DNA of 64,000 bases from DASVDE01 sp963740065 (GTDB taxonomy: Bacteria; Actinomycetota; Thermoleophilia; Solirubrobacterales; 70-9), in contig CAVUCS010000004.1 in the NCBI GenBank assembly GCA_963740065.1, positions 62,001 through 126,000 of the forward strand, read 5' to 3'. A program made the position numbers and the translations under genes. Under the pieces are notes generated by a model, which was not told the origin of the DNA, did no database searches, and was given only the letters and a program-made list of their open reading frames with translations. Below are positions 8,849 to 17,000 of this stretch, in pieces (position 1 is the first letter of the stretch; each line of letters starts with the position of its first letter).

Positions 8849-10163
8849 CCGCCACTCCGGCGTCGCGCTCTTCCTCGTCATGGATCATCTCCTCGTCGAG
8901 GGCGAGGCCCTGGTGGTGCAGCGAGTGGCCCATCTTGTCCCGCTTCGCCCGCAGGTAGTCCTCGTTGTGAGTGTTGGGCGGCGCCTCAATTGGCACCTGC
9001 TCACTGACCGAGAGCCCGTATCCCTCCAGCCCGACGATCTTTTTCGGGTTGTTGGTGAGGATGCGGATGCTGGTCAGGCCAAGGTCGCCGAGAATCTGGG
9101 CGCCGATTCCGTAGTCCCGCAGGTCGGCGGGCAGGCCGAGCTTGAGGTTCGCCTCAACCGTGTCGGCCCCCTCTTCCTGCAGCTTGTAGGCGCGCAGCTT
9201 GTTGAGCAAGCCGATTCCGCGCCCCTCCTGAGAGAGATAGAGCAAGACGCCGCGGCCTTCCTTTTCGATCATCGACAGCGCCGCCATCAGCTGGTCGCCG
9301 CAGTCGCAGCGCAAGCTGTGGAAGACGTCGCCGGTAAGGCACTCGCTGTGGACGCGGACCAGCACGTCCTCGGCGCCATCGACCTCCCCCTTGACCATCG
9401 CGACGTGGTGTTTGTCATCGATCAGGGAGCGATAGCCGACCGCGGTGAAGTCGCCGAACTCTGTGGGCAGAGCGGTGGCGACCACCCGCTCGACCAGCTT
9501 CTCGGTGCGGCGGCGATAGGCGATCAGGTCGGCAACCGTGACCATTTTCAGGTTGTGCTTCTCGCAGTAGGGGATCAAGTCGGGGACGCGGGCCATCGTG
9601 CCGTCGTCGTTCATCACCTCGCAGATGACGCCGGCTGGGGTCAGGCCGGCGAGGCGGGCGAGGTCGACGCTGGCCTCGGTGTGGCCGGTGCGCTCCAGCA
9701 CGCCGCCGTCTTTGGCGCGCAGGGGAAACATGTGGCCTGGGACGACGATGTCCCGGGGGGTGGAGTTGGGGTCGATCGCGACCTGAATTGTGTGGGCGCG
9801 GTCGTGGGCGGAGATGCCGGTGCTGACGCCCCCCGCGGCCTCAATCGTGACCGTAAAGGCGGTCTGCAGCGGCGCCTCGTTCTTTGCCGCCATCAGGTTG
9901 AGCCCGAGCCGCTCGCAGCGCTCGGCGGTCAGCGCCAAGCAGATCAGCCCGCGCGCCTCCTTGGCCATGAAGTTGACTGCCTCCGGCGTGGCGAACTGGG
10001 CCGCCATCACCAAGTCGCCTTCGTTTTCGCGGTCCTCGCCGTCGCAGACGACGATCATGCGACCGCGGCGGATCTCCTCGATCCCCTCCTCGATCGTCGA
10101 GAACGGGCTCTCACCCGCCTTCGCCGCGTCTTCTGTTCTTTGCGTCTCCGTCATTTGACTCAC
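8841..10163 (-). CDS. ribBA: Bifunctional DHBP synthase / GTP cyclohydrolase II
   Basis: Supplies both riboflavin precursors. The N-terminal half (about 20-220) is 3,4-dihydroxy-2-butanone-4-phosphate synthase with VVCDGEDRENEGDLV and HTEASVDLARLAG; the C-terminal half is GTP cyclohydrolase II, with the zinc cysteines in HSECLTGDVFHSLRCDCG and LSQEGRGIGL. The 440-residue length is normal for the fusion. Its start overlaps the ribE stop by 4 bp and its end overlaps ribH, giving a tightly coupled operon. Confidence 0.96.
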   Translation of the reverse strand: MSQMTETQRTEDAAKAGESPFSTIEEGIEEIRRGRMIVVCDGEDRENEGDLVMAAQFATPEAVNFMAKEARGLICLALTAERCERLGLNLMAAKNEAPLQTAFTVTIEAAGGVSTGISAHDRAHTIQVAIDPNSTPRDIVVPGHMFPLRAKDGGVLERTGHTEASVDLARLAGLTPAGVICEVMNDDGTMARVPDLIPYCEKHNLKMVTVADLIAYRRRTEKLVERVVATALPTEFGDFTAVGYRSLIDDKHHVAMVKGEVDGAEDVLVRVHSECLTGDVFHSLRCDCGDQLMAALSMIEKEGRGVLLYLSQEGRGIGLLNKLRAYKLQEEGADTVEANLKLGLPADLRDYGIGAQILGDLGLTSIRILTNNPKKIVGLEGYGLSVSEQVPIEAPPNTHNEDYLRAKRDKMGHSLHHQGLALDEEMIHDEEERDAGVADD

Positions 10164-10765
10164 GCCTGTTCCTTTCCGGCGAATGTTGACACCAACCGCT
10201 CCACGTACTTAGCCACGATGTCGCACTCCACGTTCAGCGCGTCGCCCGGGGCCAGCGCCCCGAGGCTCGTTCGCTCCAACGTTTCGGGGATCAGCGAGGC
10301 CTCGACCCAATCGTCACCCAAAGCCGAGACGGTGAGGCTGACGCCCCCGAGCGCAATCGAGCCCTTCTCGACCGCATAGCGCGCCAGCTCGGGACCGAGG
10401 GATACCCGCAGGCGCCGGGCGAAGCCGTCCTCGGCCACCGAAGCGACCGTTCCGACGCCATCGACGTGGCCTTGCACGATGTGACCGCCAAGGCGATCGG
10501 AAGCTCTCATCGCCAGCTCCAGATTGACTCGGCTTCCAGCTTCGAGCCCACCGAGAGAGGTAACGGCCAGCGTCTGGTTCATCGCCTCGGTTTCGAATCC
10601 ATCGGCGTCGGCGCTGGTGGCTGTGAGGCAAATGCCTTCGACCGCCACCGAGTCTCCCGGGGAGATCTCAGGCCCAAGAGAAGTCGCGATTCGCAGCCGC
10701 GCGCCTTCCTCCCCGGACTCGACCGATTCCACCGCGCCAAGGTCTTGAACGAGTCCGGTGAACAT
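10160..10765 (-). CDS. ribE: Riboflavin synthase alpha chain
   Basis: Riboflavin synthase dismutates two lumazine molecules to riboflavin. The 201-residue protein has the required N-terminal MFTGLVQDLGAV and two lumazine-binding repeats; the first contains GICLTAT near 50 and the second GGHIVQGHVDGVG near 97 and GGVSLTVS near 145. Start ATG at 10765 shares one base with the ribD stop (TGATG). A longer open frame upstream is ribD in another phase. Called ribC in some genomes. Confidence 0.95.
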   Translation of the reverse strand: MFTGLVQDLGAVESVESGEEGARLRIATSLGPEISPGDSVAVEGICLTATSADADGFETEAMNQTLAVTSLGGLEAGSRVNLELAMRASDRLGGHIVQGHVDGVGTVASVAEDGFARRLRVSLGPELARYAVEKGSIALGGVSLTVSALGDDWVEASLIPETLERTSLGALAPGDALNVECDIVAKYVERLVSTFAGKEQA

Positions 10766-11856
10766 CACCACTCCTTGAACCGGGCCGTGATCAAAACGTC
10801 CTCGGAGACATTCAGCGCGGGCAACCTCTCCGAGCCGCTCAACATGACCGGGGCGATGAAGGTACGCGCCTCGTCGATTTGACCGGCATCGGCGAAAGCG
10901 GAGGCCAGCGTCGGTCCGCCTTCGAGGAAGAGACTGGTGATTCCGCGGCCACCAAGGTCCGCGAGGGCGGCGGGGATGCTTTCGGCGACGAGGATTTCGG
11001 CACCCGCTTCCCGCAAAGCGGCTGCGTCCGCCTCCGGAGAGACGACGACGATCACCGGGGACTCGTCCAGGGTTCTGAGCAGCTGCGAATCCAGGGGGAG
11101 CCGTGCCCCACGGTCGAAGACGACACGAACCGGCTGCCGAGCAGCCGTTCCGTTGCGACTTTTCCTCGCATATCGAGGAATAGTCGCAACGGAAGGCGAA
11201 GGGCGAGCGGTTAGGAGGGGGTCGTCGGCCAGGGCGGTGCCGATGCCTACGGCTATCGCGTCCGATTCGGCGCGCCAAGCGTGGACCAACTCGCGGCTGC
11301 TCTCGCCGGAGATCCACTTCGAATCGCCGGACGGCGGCGTGAACTCGCCATCCATCGACATCGCCATCTTCAAGGTCACAAGCGGCAATCCGGTGCGGGC
11401 GTGCTTGCGAAATGGTTGGTTCAACAGTCGCGCCGCGGCGGCCTCCTCGCCGGCGGCGAACTCAACCTCGACGCCCCCATCGCGCAGGACTCCAGGCCCG
11501 CGCCCGGCGGCCTTCTCGCTCGGATCGTCAGAGGCAATTACGACGCGCCCAATCCCAGCCTCAAGAATCGCCTCCGTGCAAGGGGGCTGCTTGCCCTGGT
11601 GAGCGCAAGGCTCCAGCGTCACGTACATGGTTGACCCCGCAGGATCCCCACCACGCTCCCGACAATCTTCGAGAGCCGCGCGTTCAGCATGCAGATCGCC
11701 CAACTCAGCATGAAACCCCTCGCCAACCACCTGGCCGTCCCTGACAAGCACAGCTCCCACCAGTGGGTTAGGACTAACTCGCCCACGTCCACCCTCCGCA
11801 AGCTCTAGAGCTCGTTGTAGGTGGGCCCGGTCGATGTCTGTCAGCTGTGCGTTCAT
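10765..11856 (-). CDS. ribD: Riboflavin deaminase/reductase RibD, with internal palindrome
   Basis: Bifunctional RibD carries out the deamination and side-chain reduction steps of riboflavin synthesis. The deaminase domain (about 1-145) has the zinc motif HAE and the PCxxxxxxPPC-type block in LEPCAHQGKQPPCTEAI; the reductase domain follows, with VTLKMAMSMDG near 160. ATG at 11856 gives 363 residues and is chosen because family similarity begins at LQRALELAEGGRG. Around residues 220-236 the reductase carries an extra-looking segment (VATIPRYARKSRNG) encoded by a 47-bp palindrome at 11148-11194. First gene of the rib operon. Confidence 0.93.
   Translation of the reverse strand: MNAQLTDIDRAHLQRALELAEGGRGRVSPNPLVGAVLVRDGQVVGEGFHAELGDLHAERAALEDCRERGGDPAGSTMYVTLEPCAHQGKQPPCTEAILEAGIGRVVIASDDPSEKAAGRGPGVLRDGGVEVEFAAGEEAAAARLLNQPFRKHARTGLPLVTLKMAMSMDGEFTPPSGDSKWISGESSRELVHAWRAESDAIAVGIGTALADDPLLTARPSPSVATIPRYARKSRNGTAARQPVRVVFDRGARLPLDSQLLRTLDESPVIVVVSPEADAAALREAGAEILVAESIPAALADLGGRGITSLFLEGGPTLASAFADAGQIDEARTFIAPVMLSGSERLPALNVSEDVLITARFKEW
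11148..11194. repeat. In-frame palindromic insert within ribD
   Basis: Two 21-bp arms (11148-11168 and 11174-11194) pair at 20 of 21 positions around a 5-nt loop. The palindrome is translated in frame as part of RibD, at a place where the family normally runs directly from the substrate loop into the PVRVVFDR strand. This resembles small palindromic elements that insert in frame into bacterial proteins. Confidence 0.6.
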
Positions 11857-11861
11857 CAGAC

Positions 11862-11879
11862 TGATTGACAAGTCAATCA
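11862..11879. promoter_or_regulatory. 18-bp palindromic operator candidate before ribD
   Basis: TGATTGAC-AA-GTCAATCA is a perfect palindrome with 8-bp arms, 5 nt upstream of the ribD start codon. Size and symmetry suit a dimeric MarR- or TetR-type repressor. I see no FMN riboswitch core in the 201-bp intergenic region, so protein-based control of the riboflavin operon is a fair inference. Confidence 0.45.
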
Positions 11880-11900
11880 ATGGTACTCCCACCAGCGCGT

Positions 11901-12026
11901 GGAAGGGAGGATGGGGTGTCCCGGAGCGCGCGGCGTCCTGTTTTTCGCCCCAATCCCAACCTCGACAGCCGCAAGCCCTCATGGCGAAAAACCCAGCAAG
12001 CGGAGGGACACCCCATCCTCCCTTCC
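11901..12026. repeat. Inverted-repeat element (type B) between ribD and glycosyltransferase
   Basis: Perfect 22-bp outer arms (11901-11922 and 12005-12026) enclose an inner 10-bp stem GTTTTTCGCC (11940-11949) / GGCGAAAAAC (11983-11992). The layout of outer GC stem, internal loop and inner T5C/GA5 stem matches the type A elements at 31.9, 34.3 and 40.6 kb, and GTCCTGTTTTTCGCC resembles their GTCTTGTACTTTTTCGCC. It occupies most of the divergent gap. Confidence 0.7.
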
Positions 12027-12057
12027 CTCCACCCCCACGGATACCCTGACCCGGCCC

Positions 12058-13044
12058 ATGAAGCTGATCATCCAAATCCCCTGCCTAAACGAAGAGGCAA
12101 CGCTTCCGGCGACGATCGCCGACCTGCCACGCCAGATCGAGGGGATCGATGAGATCGAGCTGCTGGTGATCGACGACGGCTCGACCGACCGCACGGTCGA
12201 AGTAGCCCGCGAGCACGGCGTTAAGCACGTCGTCCGCCTGACCAATAACAAGGGCCTTGCCGCGGGGTTCCAGGCGGGACTTGACGCCTGCCTCAAGCTC
12301 GGCGCCGACATCGTCGTCAACACCGACGCCGACAACCAGTACCGCGGCGGCGACGTCGCGAAGCTGGTCGCGCCGGTACTCGCCGGTGAGGCGGACATCG
12401 TCGTCGGCGATCGCCAGGTGTCCCAGATCGATCATTTCTCCGGCTCGAAGAAAGTGCTGCAACGAGTCGGCAGTTGGGTGGTGCGGCGCCTCTCCGACAC
12501 CGAGATCGCCGACGCCACCTCCGGCTTTCGCGCCTACAACCGCGAGGCGGCCCTGGGTCTGCTCGTCGTCGACAACTTCACCTACACGCTGGAGAGCCTG
12601 ATCCAGGCGGGCAAGATGCTGGTCGCCGTCGACCAGGTGGAGATCGCCACCAACCCGCAGACGCGCGAGTCGCGGCTGTTCGACTCGACCGGGTCCTACG
12701 TGCGCCGCAACGCCCTCTCGATCTTGCGCATCTACGCCCGATATGAACCGTTGCGCGCCTTCGCGACGACGGGACTGTTGGTCGGCGTGCTGGCGCTGGC
12801 GGCCTGGATGCCGTTCTTGATCGACTGGATCCTCAACGGCGACAGCACCGGCCACATCCAGTCCTTGATCCTCGGAGCTGTGCTCTTCATCGTCGCCATC
12901 CAGCTCTTGGCGCTGGGGGTTATCGGTGACCTGCTGGCCGGACAGCGGGTGATGACGCAGCGCGTCTTCGAGCGGGTGCGCCGGGTGGAGCTTTCGTTGG
13001 GCGTTGAGCCCTCCCACTACGAGCGCGGCGCGCCGGACCGCTGA
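12058..13044 (+). CDS. Family 2 glycosyltransferase, DPM1/ArnC type
   Basis: Membrane-anchored GT2 enzyme of 328 residues, likely transferring a sugar from a nucleotide donor to a polyprenyl phosphate. The catalytic domain (1-220) starts IIQIPCLNEEATLPATI, then VIDDGSTDRT near 38 and the metal-binding VNTDADNQY near 85. Two hydrophobic segments (about 238-258 and 275-305) form the C-terminal anchor. ATG at 12058 is chosen; the open frame upstream is repeat element. TACCCT ends 10 nt upstream. Its stop overlaps the flippase start (TGATG), so sugar-lipid synthesis and flipping are coupled. Confidence 0.85.
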   Translation: MKLIIQIPCLNEEATLPATIADLPRQIEGIDEIELLVIDDGSTDRTVEVAREHGVKHVVRLTNNKGLAAGFQAGLDACLKLGADIVVNTDADNQYRGGDVAKLVAPVLAGEADIVVGDRQVSQIDHFSGSKKVLQRVGSWVVRRLSDTEIADATSGFRAYNREAALGLLVVDNFTYTLESLIQAGKMLVAVDQVEIATNPQTRESRLFDSTGSYVRRNALSILRIYARYEPLRAFATTGLLVGVLALAAWMPFLIDWILNGDSTGHIQSLILGAVLFIVAIQLLALGVIGDLLAGQRVMTQRVFERVRRVELSLGVEPSHYERGAPDR

Positions 13045-14507
13045 TGCGGCTGCGACGCACAGCACCGGGCTCCCGCGGGGAGGCCGACACCGACGGCGCC
13101 GCCGACTACGGCAAGACGGCGAGCTTCCTCGCGATCGGCGTCGGCCTCACCGGGGCAATCACCTACACCTACTTCTTCATCGCCTCGCACGTGCTGTCGA
13201 AAACCGACTACGGCGAGATCACCGTGCTCTGGTCGGCCGTCTTCATCACCGTCTCGACCCTCTACCGGCCGATCGATCAGCTGCTCTCCCGCCACATCTC
13301 CGAACGGCTCGTCAGAGGAGAGTCGATCGCCGAACCGGTGCGGGTGGCGGTCAAAATCCAGCTCGGGCTCGCCCTCACCTTCTCCGTCGTAACCCTCGCC
13401 CTGCACGGGCCGATCGCCAACGGTCTACTGAAGGGGAACGAGACCCTCTACTGGATCTTCTTCTCGGCGGTCCTCTTCTACGCCGCGAGCTACTTCGCCC
13501 GCGGTTACCTCGCCGGGCACCGCTGGTTCGGCCTGTTCACGGCCCTGATCCTCTCCGAATCCGTCTTCCGCACCCTCTTCGCCGTCCTCGTCGCGGTCGG
13601 CCTCCTCAGCGGCCAATCCGCCGTAGCCATGGGCATAGTCGCCGCCCCAGCTCTATCCCTCCTAGTGGTGCCGGCCGTCTTCGCAAGGCGCTCTCGCGCG
13701 GGTGGCACGGTAGGGGAAACCACCCCTGAGGAAGCTTTAGCTACCGGAAGGGGTGGTGGGTCCCCTACCGTGACAGGACCCGCGCGCCAGAGCTCCTCCG
13801 ACGAATTCAGCCTGCGCCAGGGCTCCGGCTTCGCCGCGGCCGTGCTGCTGATCATGTTCAGCGAGCAGGTCTTCCTCAACGCCGGACCGCTGATCATCCT
13901 CAGCCTCGAAGGCGCCGCCGCCGCCGGCTTCATCTTCAACGTGCTGATGATCGCCCGCGCTCCACTGCAGCTCTTCCAGGCGGTGTCGACCAGCATCCTC
14001 CCCCACCTGACCAGCCTCCACACCTCCACCGAGGAAGGCAGCGAAAAAGAGTTTCACCACACGGTGCGGATGGTGCTGGCGGCGATAGCCGCGTTCACCG
14101 CGGTTGCTTTTGTCATCTTCCTGATCGCCGGTCCACAGCTGATGCAACTCGCCTTCAGCAGAAAGTTCACCTACGACCGCGCCGGGCTGCTGCTGATCAC
14201 CGCCGGGATGGGCCTCTATCTCTCCTCGGTGACGATCAACCAGGCCTGCCTCGCGCAGGGACAGGTGCGGCGCGCCTCGGCGCGCTGGATCGGCTGCGCG
14301 GTCTTCTTCATCTCCTGGTGCTTCCTGCCGCTGATCTCCGACGAGTACCGCCGGGTGGAGATCGGCTTCACCCTGACCGCGGGGCTGCTGCTGGGCCTCC
14401 TCTTCCTCATCTACCGGCGCCCCCACGAGCGGGCGGAGGACATCCCGCAGGTGGGCTCCACCGAGGAGCTGGAGACCCAGCTGGCAGCGGTGGACGAAGG
14501 CGCCTGA
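13044..14507 (+). CDS. Oligosaccharide/lipid flippase (MOP superfamily)
   Basis: A 487-residue polytopic membrane protein with about 12-14 hydrophobic segments, typical of Wzx-like or MurJ-like flippases of the MOP superfamily, moving lipid-linked sugars across the membrane. N-terminal helices carry GKTASFLAIGVGLTGAITYT and LYRPIDQLLSRHI. Between the halves (about residues 218-248) lies a hydrophilic loop rich in Gly, Thr and Pro, encoded by a 90-bp nested palindrome at 13696-13785 that stays in frame. It is coupled to the upstream glycosyltransferase. The exact substrate is unknown. Confidence 0.8.
   Translation: MRLRRTAPGSRGEADTDGAADYGKTASFLAIGVGLTGAITYTYFFIASHVLSKTDYGEITVLWSAVFITVSTLYRPIDQLLSRHISERLVRGESIAEPVRVAVKIQLGLALTFSVVTLALHGPIANGLLKGNETLYWIFFSAVLFYAASYFARGYLAGHRWFGLFTALILSESVFRTLFAVLVAVGLLSGQSAVAMGIVAAPALSLLVVPAVFARRSRAGGTVGETTPEEALATGRGGGSPTVTGPARQSSSDEFSLRQGSGFAAAVLLIMFSEQVFLNAGPLIILSLEGAAAAGFIFNVLMIARAPLQLFQAVSTSILPHLTSLHTSTEEGSEKEFHHTVRMVLAAIAAFTAVAFVIFLIAGPQLMQLAFSRKFTYDRAGLLLITAGMGLYLSSVTINQACLAQGQVRRASARWIGCAVFFISWCFLPLISDEYRRVEIGFTLTAGLLLGLLFLIYRRPHERAEDIPQVGSTEELETQLAAVDEGA
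13696..13785. repeat. In-frame nested palindrome in flippase gene
   Basis: Three nested perfect arm pairs: 13696-13703 with 13778-13785 (GCGCGGGT / ACCCGCGC), 13706-13717 with 13761-13772 (12 bp), and 13719-13727 with 13749-13757 (9 bp). The outer core CGGTAGGGG is shared with the type A intergenic elements. It is translated into a disordered-looking loop between the two halves of the transporter. Confidence 0.65.
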
Positions 14508-14508
14508 C

Positions 14509-14514
14509 TAGGGT
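14509..14514 (+). promoter_or_regulatory. -10 hexamer TAGGGT, leaderless start of antiporter gene
   Basis: TAGGGT ends exactly 6 nt before the ATG at 14521, the geometry of a leaderless promoter. It lies just after the flippase stop, so the antiporter may be expressed separately from the sugar genes. Confidence 0.4.
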
Positions 14515-14520
14515 TCCCCG

Positions 14521-16317
14521 ATGGGAGGCTACGACGCCGAGCTGATCCTTGTTGCCGGCGCGCTGCTGGCCGCGGGCATCGCCGGGGCGCTGCTCGCCGA
14601 ACGGATGCGCATCCCGGGCCTGCTGCTCTTCCTTGGGTTGGGAATGCTGGCCGGCTCGCAGGGCATCGGCGGGATTGAGTTCAACGACGCCGAGCTGGCG
14701 CGAACGCTGGGGACGATTGCCCTGGTGCTGATCCTCTTCGAGGGCGGGCTGACCGCCGGCTGGTCCGAGATCCGCCCTGTCCTCGGAACGGCGGCATCGC
14801 TGGCGACGGTCGGGACGATCGTCACCGCTGTCGTCGCCGGGCTTGCCGCCAGATGGATCTTCGACCTGACGACTTTGGAGGGGATGCTTGTCGGCTCGGC
14901 GGTCGCGGCCACCGACTCCGCCGCGATCTTTGCCGTGCTGCGCCGCTCGACCTTGCAGAAGCGGCTGGCGCGCTCCCTTGAGGGTGAGTCAGGGATGAAC
15001 GACCCGGTCGCCCTGCTGCTGGTGATCGGCTTCATCGACTGGATCCAGGACCCGGGTTATGGCTTCGTCGACATGGCGGGCTCCCTCGTCCTCAGACTGG
15101 CCCTGGGGGCGGCGATCGGGCTGGCACTGGGACGAGTCGCGGTGATCGCGTTGAATCGGGTGAGGCTCCCAACCGACGGGATCTACCCGGTCGCGACGAT
15201 CGCGATAGCCGGGCTTGCCTACGGCCTCTCGGAGATCGCCCACGGTTCCGGCCTGCTCGCCACCTACCTCACCGCGCTCTCCCTCGGGTCGGGCAGTATC
15301 CCCGCACGCCGCACGATCGTCGCCTTCCATGAGGGGCTCGGTTGGGTCGCCCAGATTGCCCTCTTCATCTTGCTCGGGCTGCTCGTCTTCCCCAGCGCGC
15401 TGGGGGATGTCGCGGTCGAGGGCCTCGCCCTCTCGGCGGTGCTGATCCTCGTCGCGCGACCCCTCGCCGCTTTCGTGGCGACCCTCTTCGCGCCTCTCAA
15501 CTTTCGGGAGCGGGCGATGCTCGGTTGGGCGGGGCTGCGCGGGGCGACGCCGATCTGGCTCGCCACCTTCCCGGTCGTCGCCGGAGTCGGCGGCGGGGCG
15601 GAGCTGTTCTCGATCGTCTTCTTCGTCGTCGTCACCTCGACCTTGATCCAGGGGGCGAGCTTCGAGCCGCTGGCGACCCGCCTCGGGCTGACTACAAACG
15701 AACCGGCGCTGCCAAAACGACTGTTCGAATCCGGGCGCATTCGCCGCCTGGGCGGGGAAGTGATCGCCTACCGCCTGCAGCCGGGCTCCGCGGCGGCCGG
15801 TCATCTGGTCAGGGACCTAAACCTACCTCGCGACGCGCTGGTCAATGTGATCGTGCGGGACGGGTCCGCGATCCCACCACGCGGCTCGACCGAGTTGCGC
15901 GAAGGCGACGAACTGCACATCCTCGTCCGCAGCGAGTTGCGGGAGGAGGTCGAAGAGTCGACGAAGCGCTGGCACGAGGGGCCGATCGGAGCGCCAACCC
16001 CACCGCACCTTCCCCGCCGAGGCGCCTCTCCGATTTTCACCGTCCGCCCCGGCGGCGACATCGACGATCCCTCGGCCCCCCGGTCGGTCAACGGCATTCC
16101 GGTCGTCTCGGTCCTGCGCAGCCGGCGGGACAGCCCCACCGCCCTGGTCGCCCTCGCGGACGGCCGTTACGCGATCACGTCGGAGGCGGTGGTCGCAGTT
16201 GGCGGCCGACGCGTCCTGGCCGGCTGGTGTGAACGCCGGGCAGAGCGCGGTGGCAATGACCCGGCGGAGCGAGCCTGGTGGCAGGAGGTCGTGGGTGCCT
16301 TGATCGCGCGGGGCTAA
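14521..16317 (+). CDS. Cation/proton antiporter with TrkA-C domain
   Basis: A 598-residue CPA-type antiporter (NhaP2/K+-H+ antiporter-like). Residues 1-390 contain about 12 membrane segments with VGSAVAATDSAAIFAVL and the GESGMNDPVALLL motif, whose Asn-Asp pair is expected in ion binding. Residues about 400-490 form an RCK-C/TrkA-C regulatory domain (AYRLQPGSAAAGHLVRDL ... LREGDELHILV). A Pro-rich linker and a small C-terminal domain follow. It exchanges K+ or Na+ for protons across the membrane. Its stop overlaps the convergent rpe stop by 4 bp. Confidence 0.88.
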   Translation: MGGYDAELILVAGALLAAGIAGALLAERMRIPGLLLFLGLGMLAGSQGIGGIEFNDAELARTLGTIALVLILFEGGLTAGWSEIRPVLGTAASLATVGTIVTAVVAGLAARWIFDLTTLEGMLVGSAVAATDSAAIFAVLRRSTLQKRLARSLEGESGMNDPVALLLVIGFIDWIQDPGYGFVDMAGSLVLRLALGAAIGLALGRVAVIALNRVRLPTDGIYPVATIAIAGLAYGLSEIAHGSGLLATYLTALSLGSGSIPARRTIVAFHEGLGWVAQIALFILLGLLVFPSALGDVAVEGLALSAVLILVARPLAAFVATLFAPLNFRERAMLGWAGLRGATPIWLATFPVVAGVGGGAELFSIVFFVVVTSTLIQGASFEPLATRLGLTTNEPALPKRLFESGRIRRLGGEVIAYRLQPGSAAAGHLVRDLNLPRDALVNVIVRDGSAIPPRGSTELREGDELHILVRSELREEVEESTKRWHEGPIGAPTPPHLPRRGASPIFTVRPGGDIDDPSAPRSVNGIPVVSVLRSRRDSPTALVALADGRYAITSEAVVAVGGRRVLAGWCERRAERGGNDPAERAWWQEVVGALIARG

Positions 16318-17000
16318 GCGGCGCCCGCGGCTGCCGCTATCTCCGCGTAGGCGGCAGCGGGGTCCTTGGCGCCGAAGACTGCGGAGCCGGCTACGAAGAG
16401 GGAGGCGCCCGCTTCTGCGATTGGCCCGGCTGTGGCGGGGTCGATTCCGCCATCGACCTCGATCTTGGCGTCGCCGACCAGCGGCGCGAGACGGCGGAGC
16501 TTGTCATGTGACTCGGGGATCAAGCTCTGGCCGCCCCAGCCGGGATTGATCGTCATGCAGAGGACTATGTCTGCATAGTCGCGCAGCTCGGCGACCGCCT
16601 CGGGCGGGGTCTGTGGATTGATCGCGAGACCGGCCAGGCAGCCCAGTTCCCTGATCGCCGAGAGAACCCGGTTCGCATGCGGGGTCGCCTCAAGGTGAAA
16701 GGTGATCGAGTCGGCGCCGGCCTTGGCGAAAGACTCGATGTGGCGGTCGGGCTCGGCGATCATCAGGTGGACGTCGAGCGCCCCTCCGGCTTCGTGGACC
16801 TGGTCGGAGATCCCTTCGGCGACCAACGGGCCGATCGTAATCGGGGGGACAAAATTGCCGTCCATCACGTCGAAGTGGATCACCCGCGCGCCGGCGTCCA
16901 TCACCTCTTCGACCTGGCTGCCGAGTCTGGCGAAATCTGCCGAGAGAATCGACGGCGCGACTCGCGGCACGGCGATCAGCTCCTTCATCCGCGCGCTCAT
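16314..17000 (-). CDS. rpe: Ribulose-phosphate 3-epimerase
   Basis: Interconverts ribulose-5-phosphate and xylulose-5-phosphate in the pentose phosphate pathway. The 228-residue TIM barrel shows APSILSADFARLG, HFDVMDGNFVPP (catalytic/metal Asp and His), LDVHLMIAEPDRHI, MTINPGWGGQ and KIEVDGGID. ATG at 17000 overlaps the zinc-ribbon stop by 4 bp; the longer open frame is that gene in another phase. It ends the def-fmt-rsmB-zinc ribbon-rpe operon. Confidence 0.95.
   Translation of the reverse strand: MSARMKELIAVPRVAPSILSADFARLGSQVEEVMDAGARVIHFDVMDGNFVPPITIGPLVAEGISDQVHEAGGALDVHLMIAEPDRHIESFAKAGADSITFHLEATPHANRVLSAIRELGCLAGLAINPQTPPEAVAELRDYADIVLCMTINPGWGGQSLIPESHDKLRRLAPLVGDAKIEVDGGIDPATAGPIAEAGASLFVAGSAVFGAKDPAAAYAEIAAAAGAA

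Noticed and set aside
8880..10379. 499-codon plus-strand open frame opposite ribBA
   Set aside because: It is the antisense shadow of ribBA/ribE in high-GC DNA; the minus-strand product has full family motifs and the plus-strand translation does not.
11857..12057. FMN riboswitch upstream of ribD
   Set aside because: I looked for the conserved FMN aptamer segments and found instead a palindrome and an inverted repeat that occupy most of the gap.
12085..13065. 326-codon minus-strand frame opposite the glycosyltransferase
   Set aside because: Antisense to a gene with clear GT2 motifs; no domain of its own.
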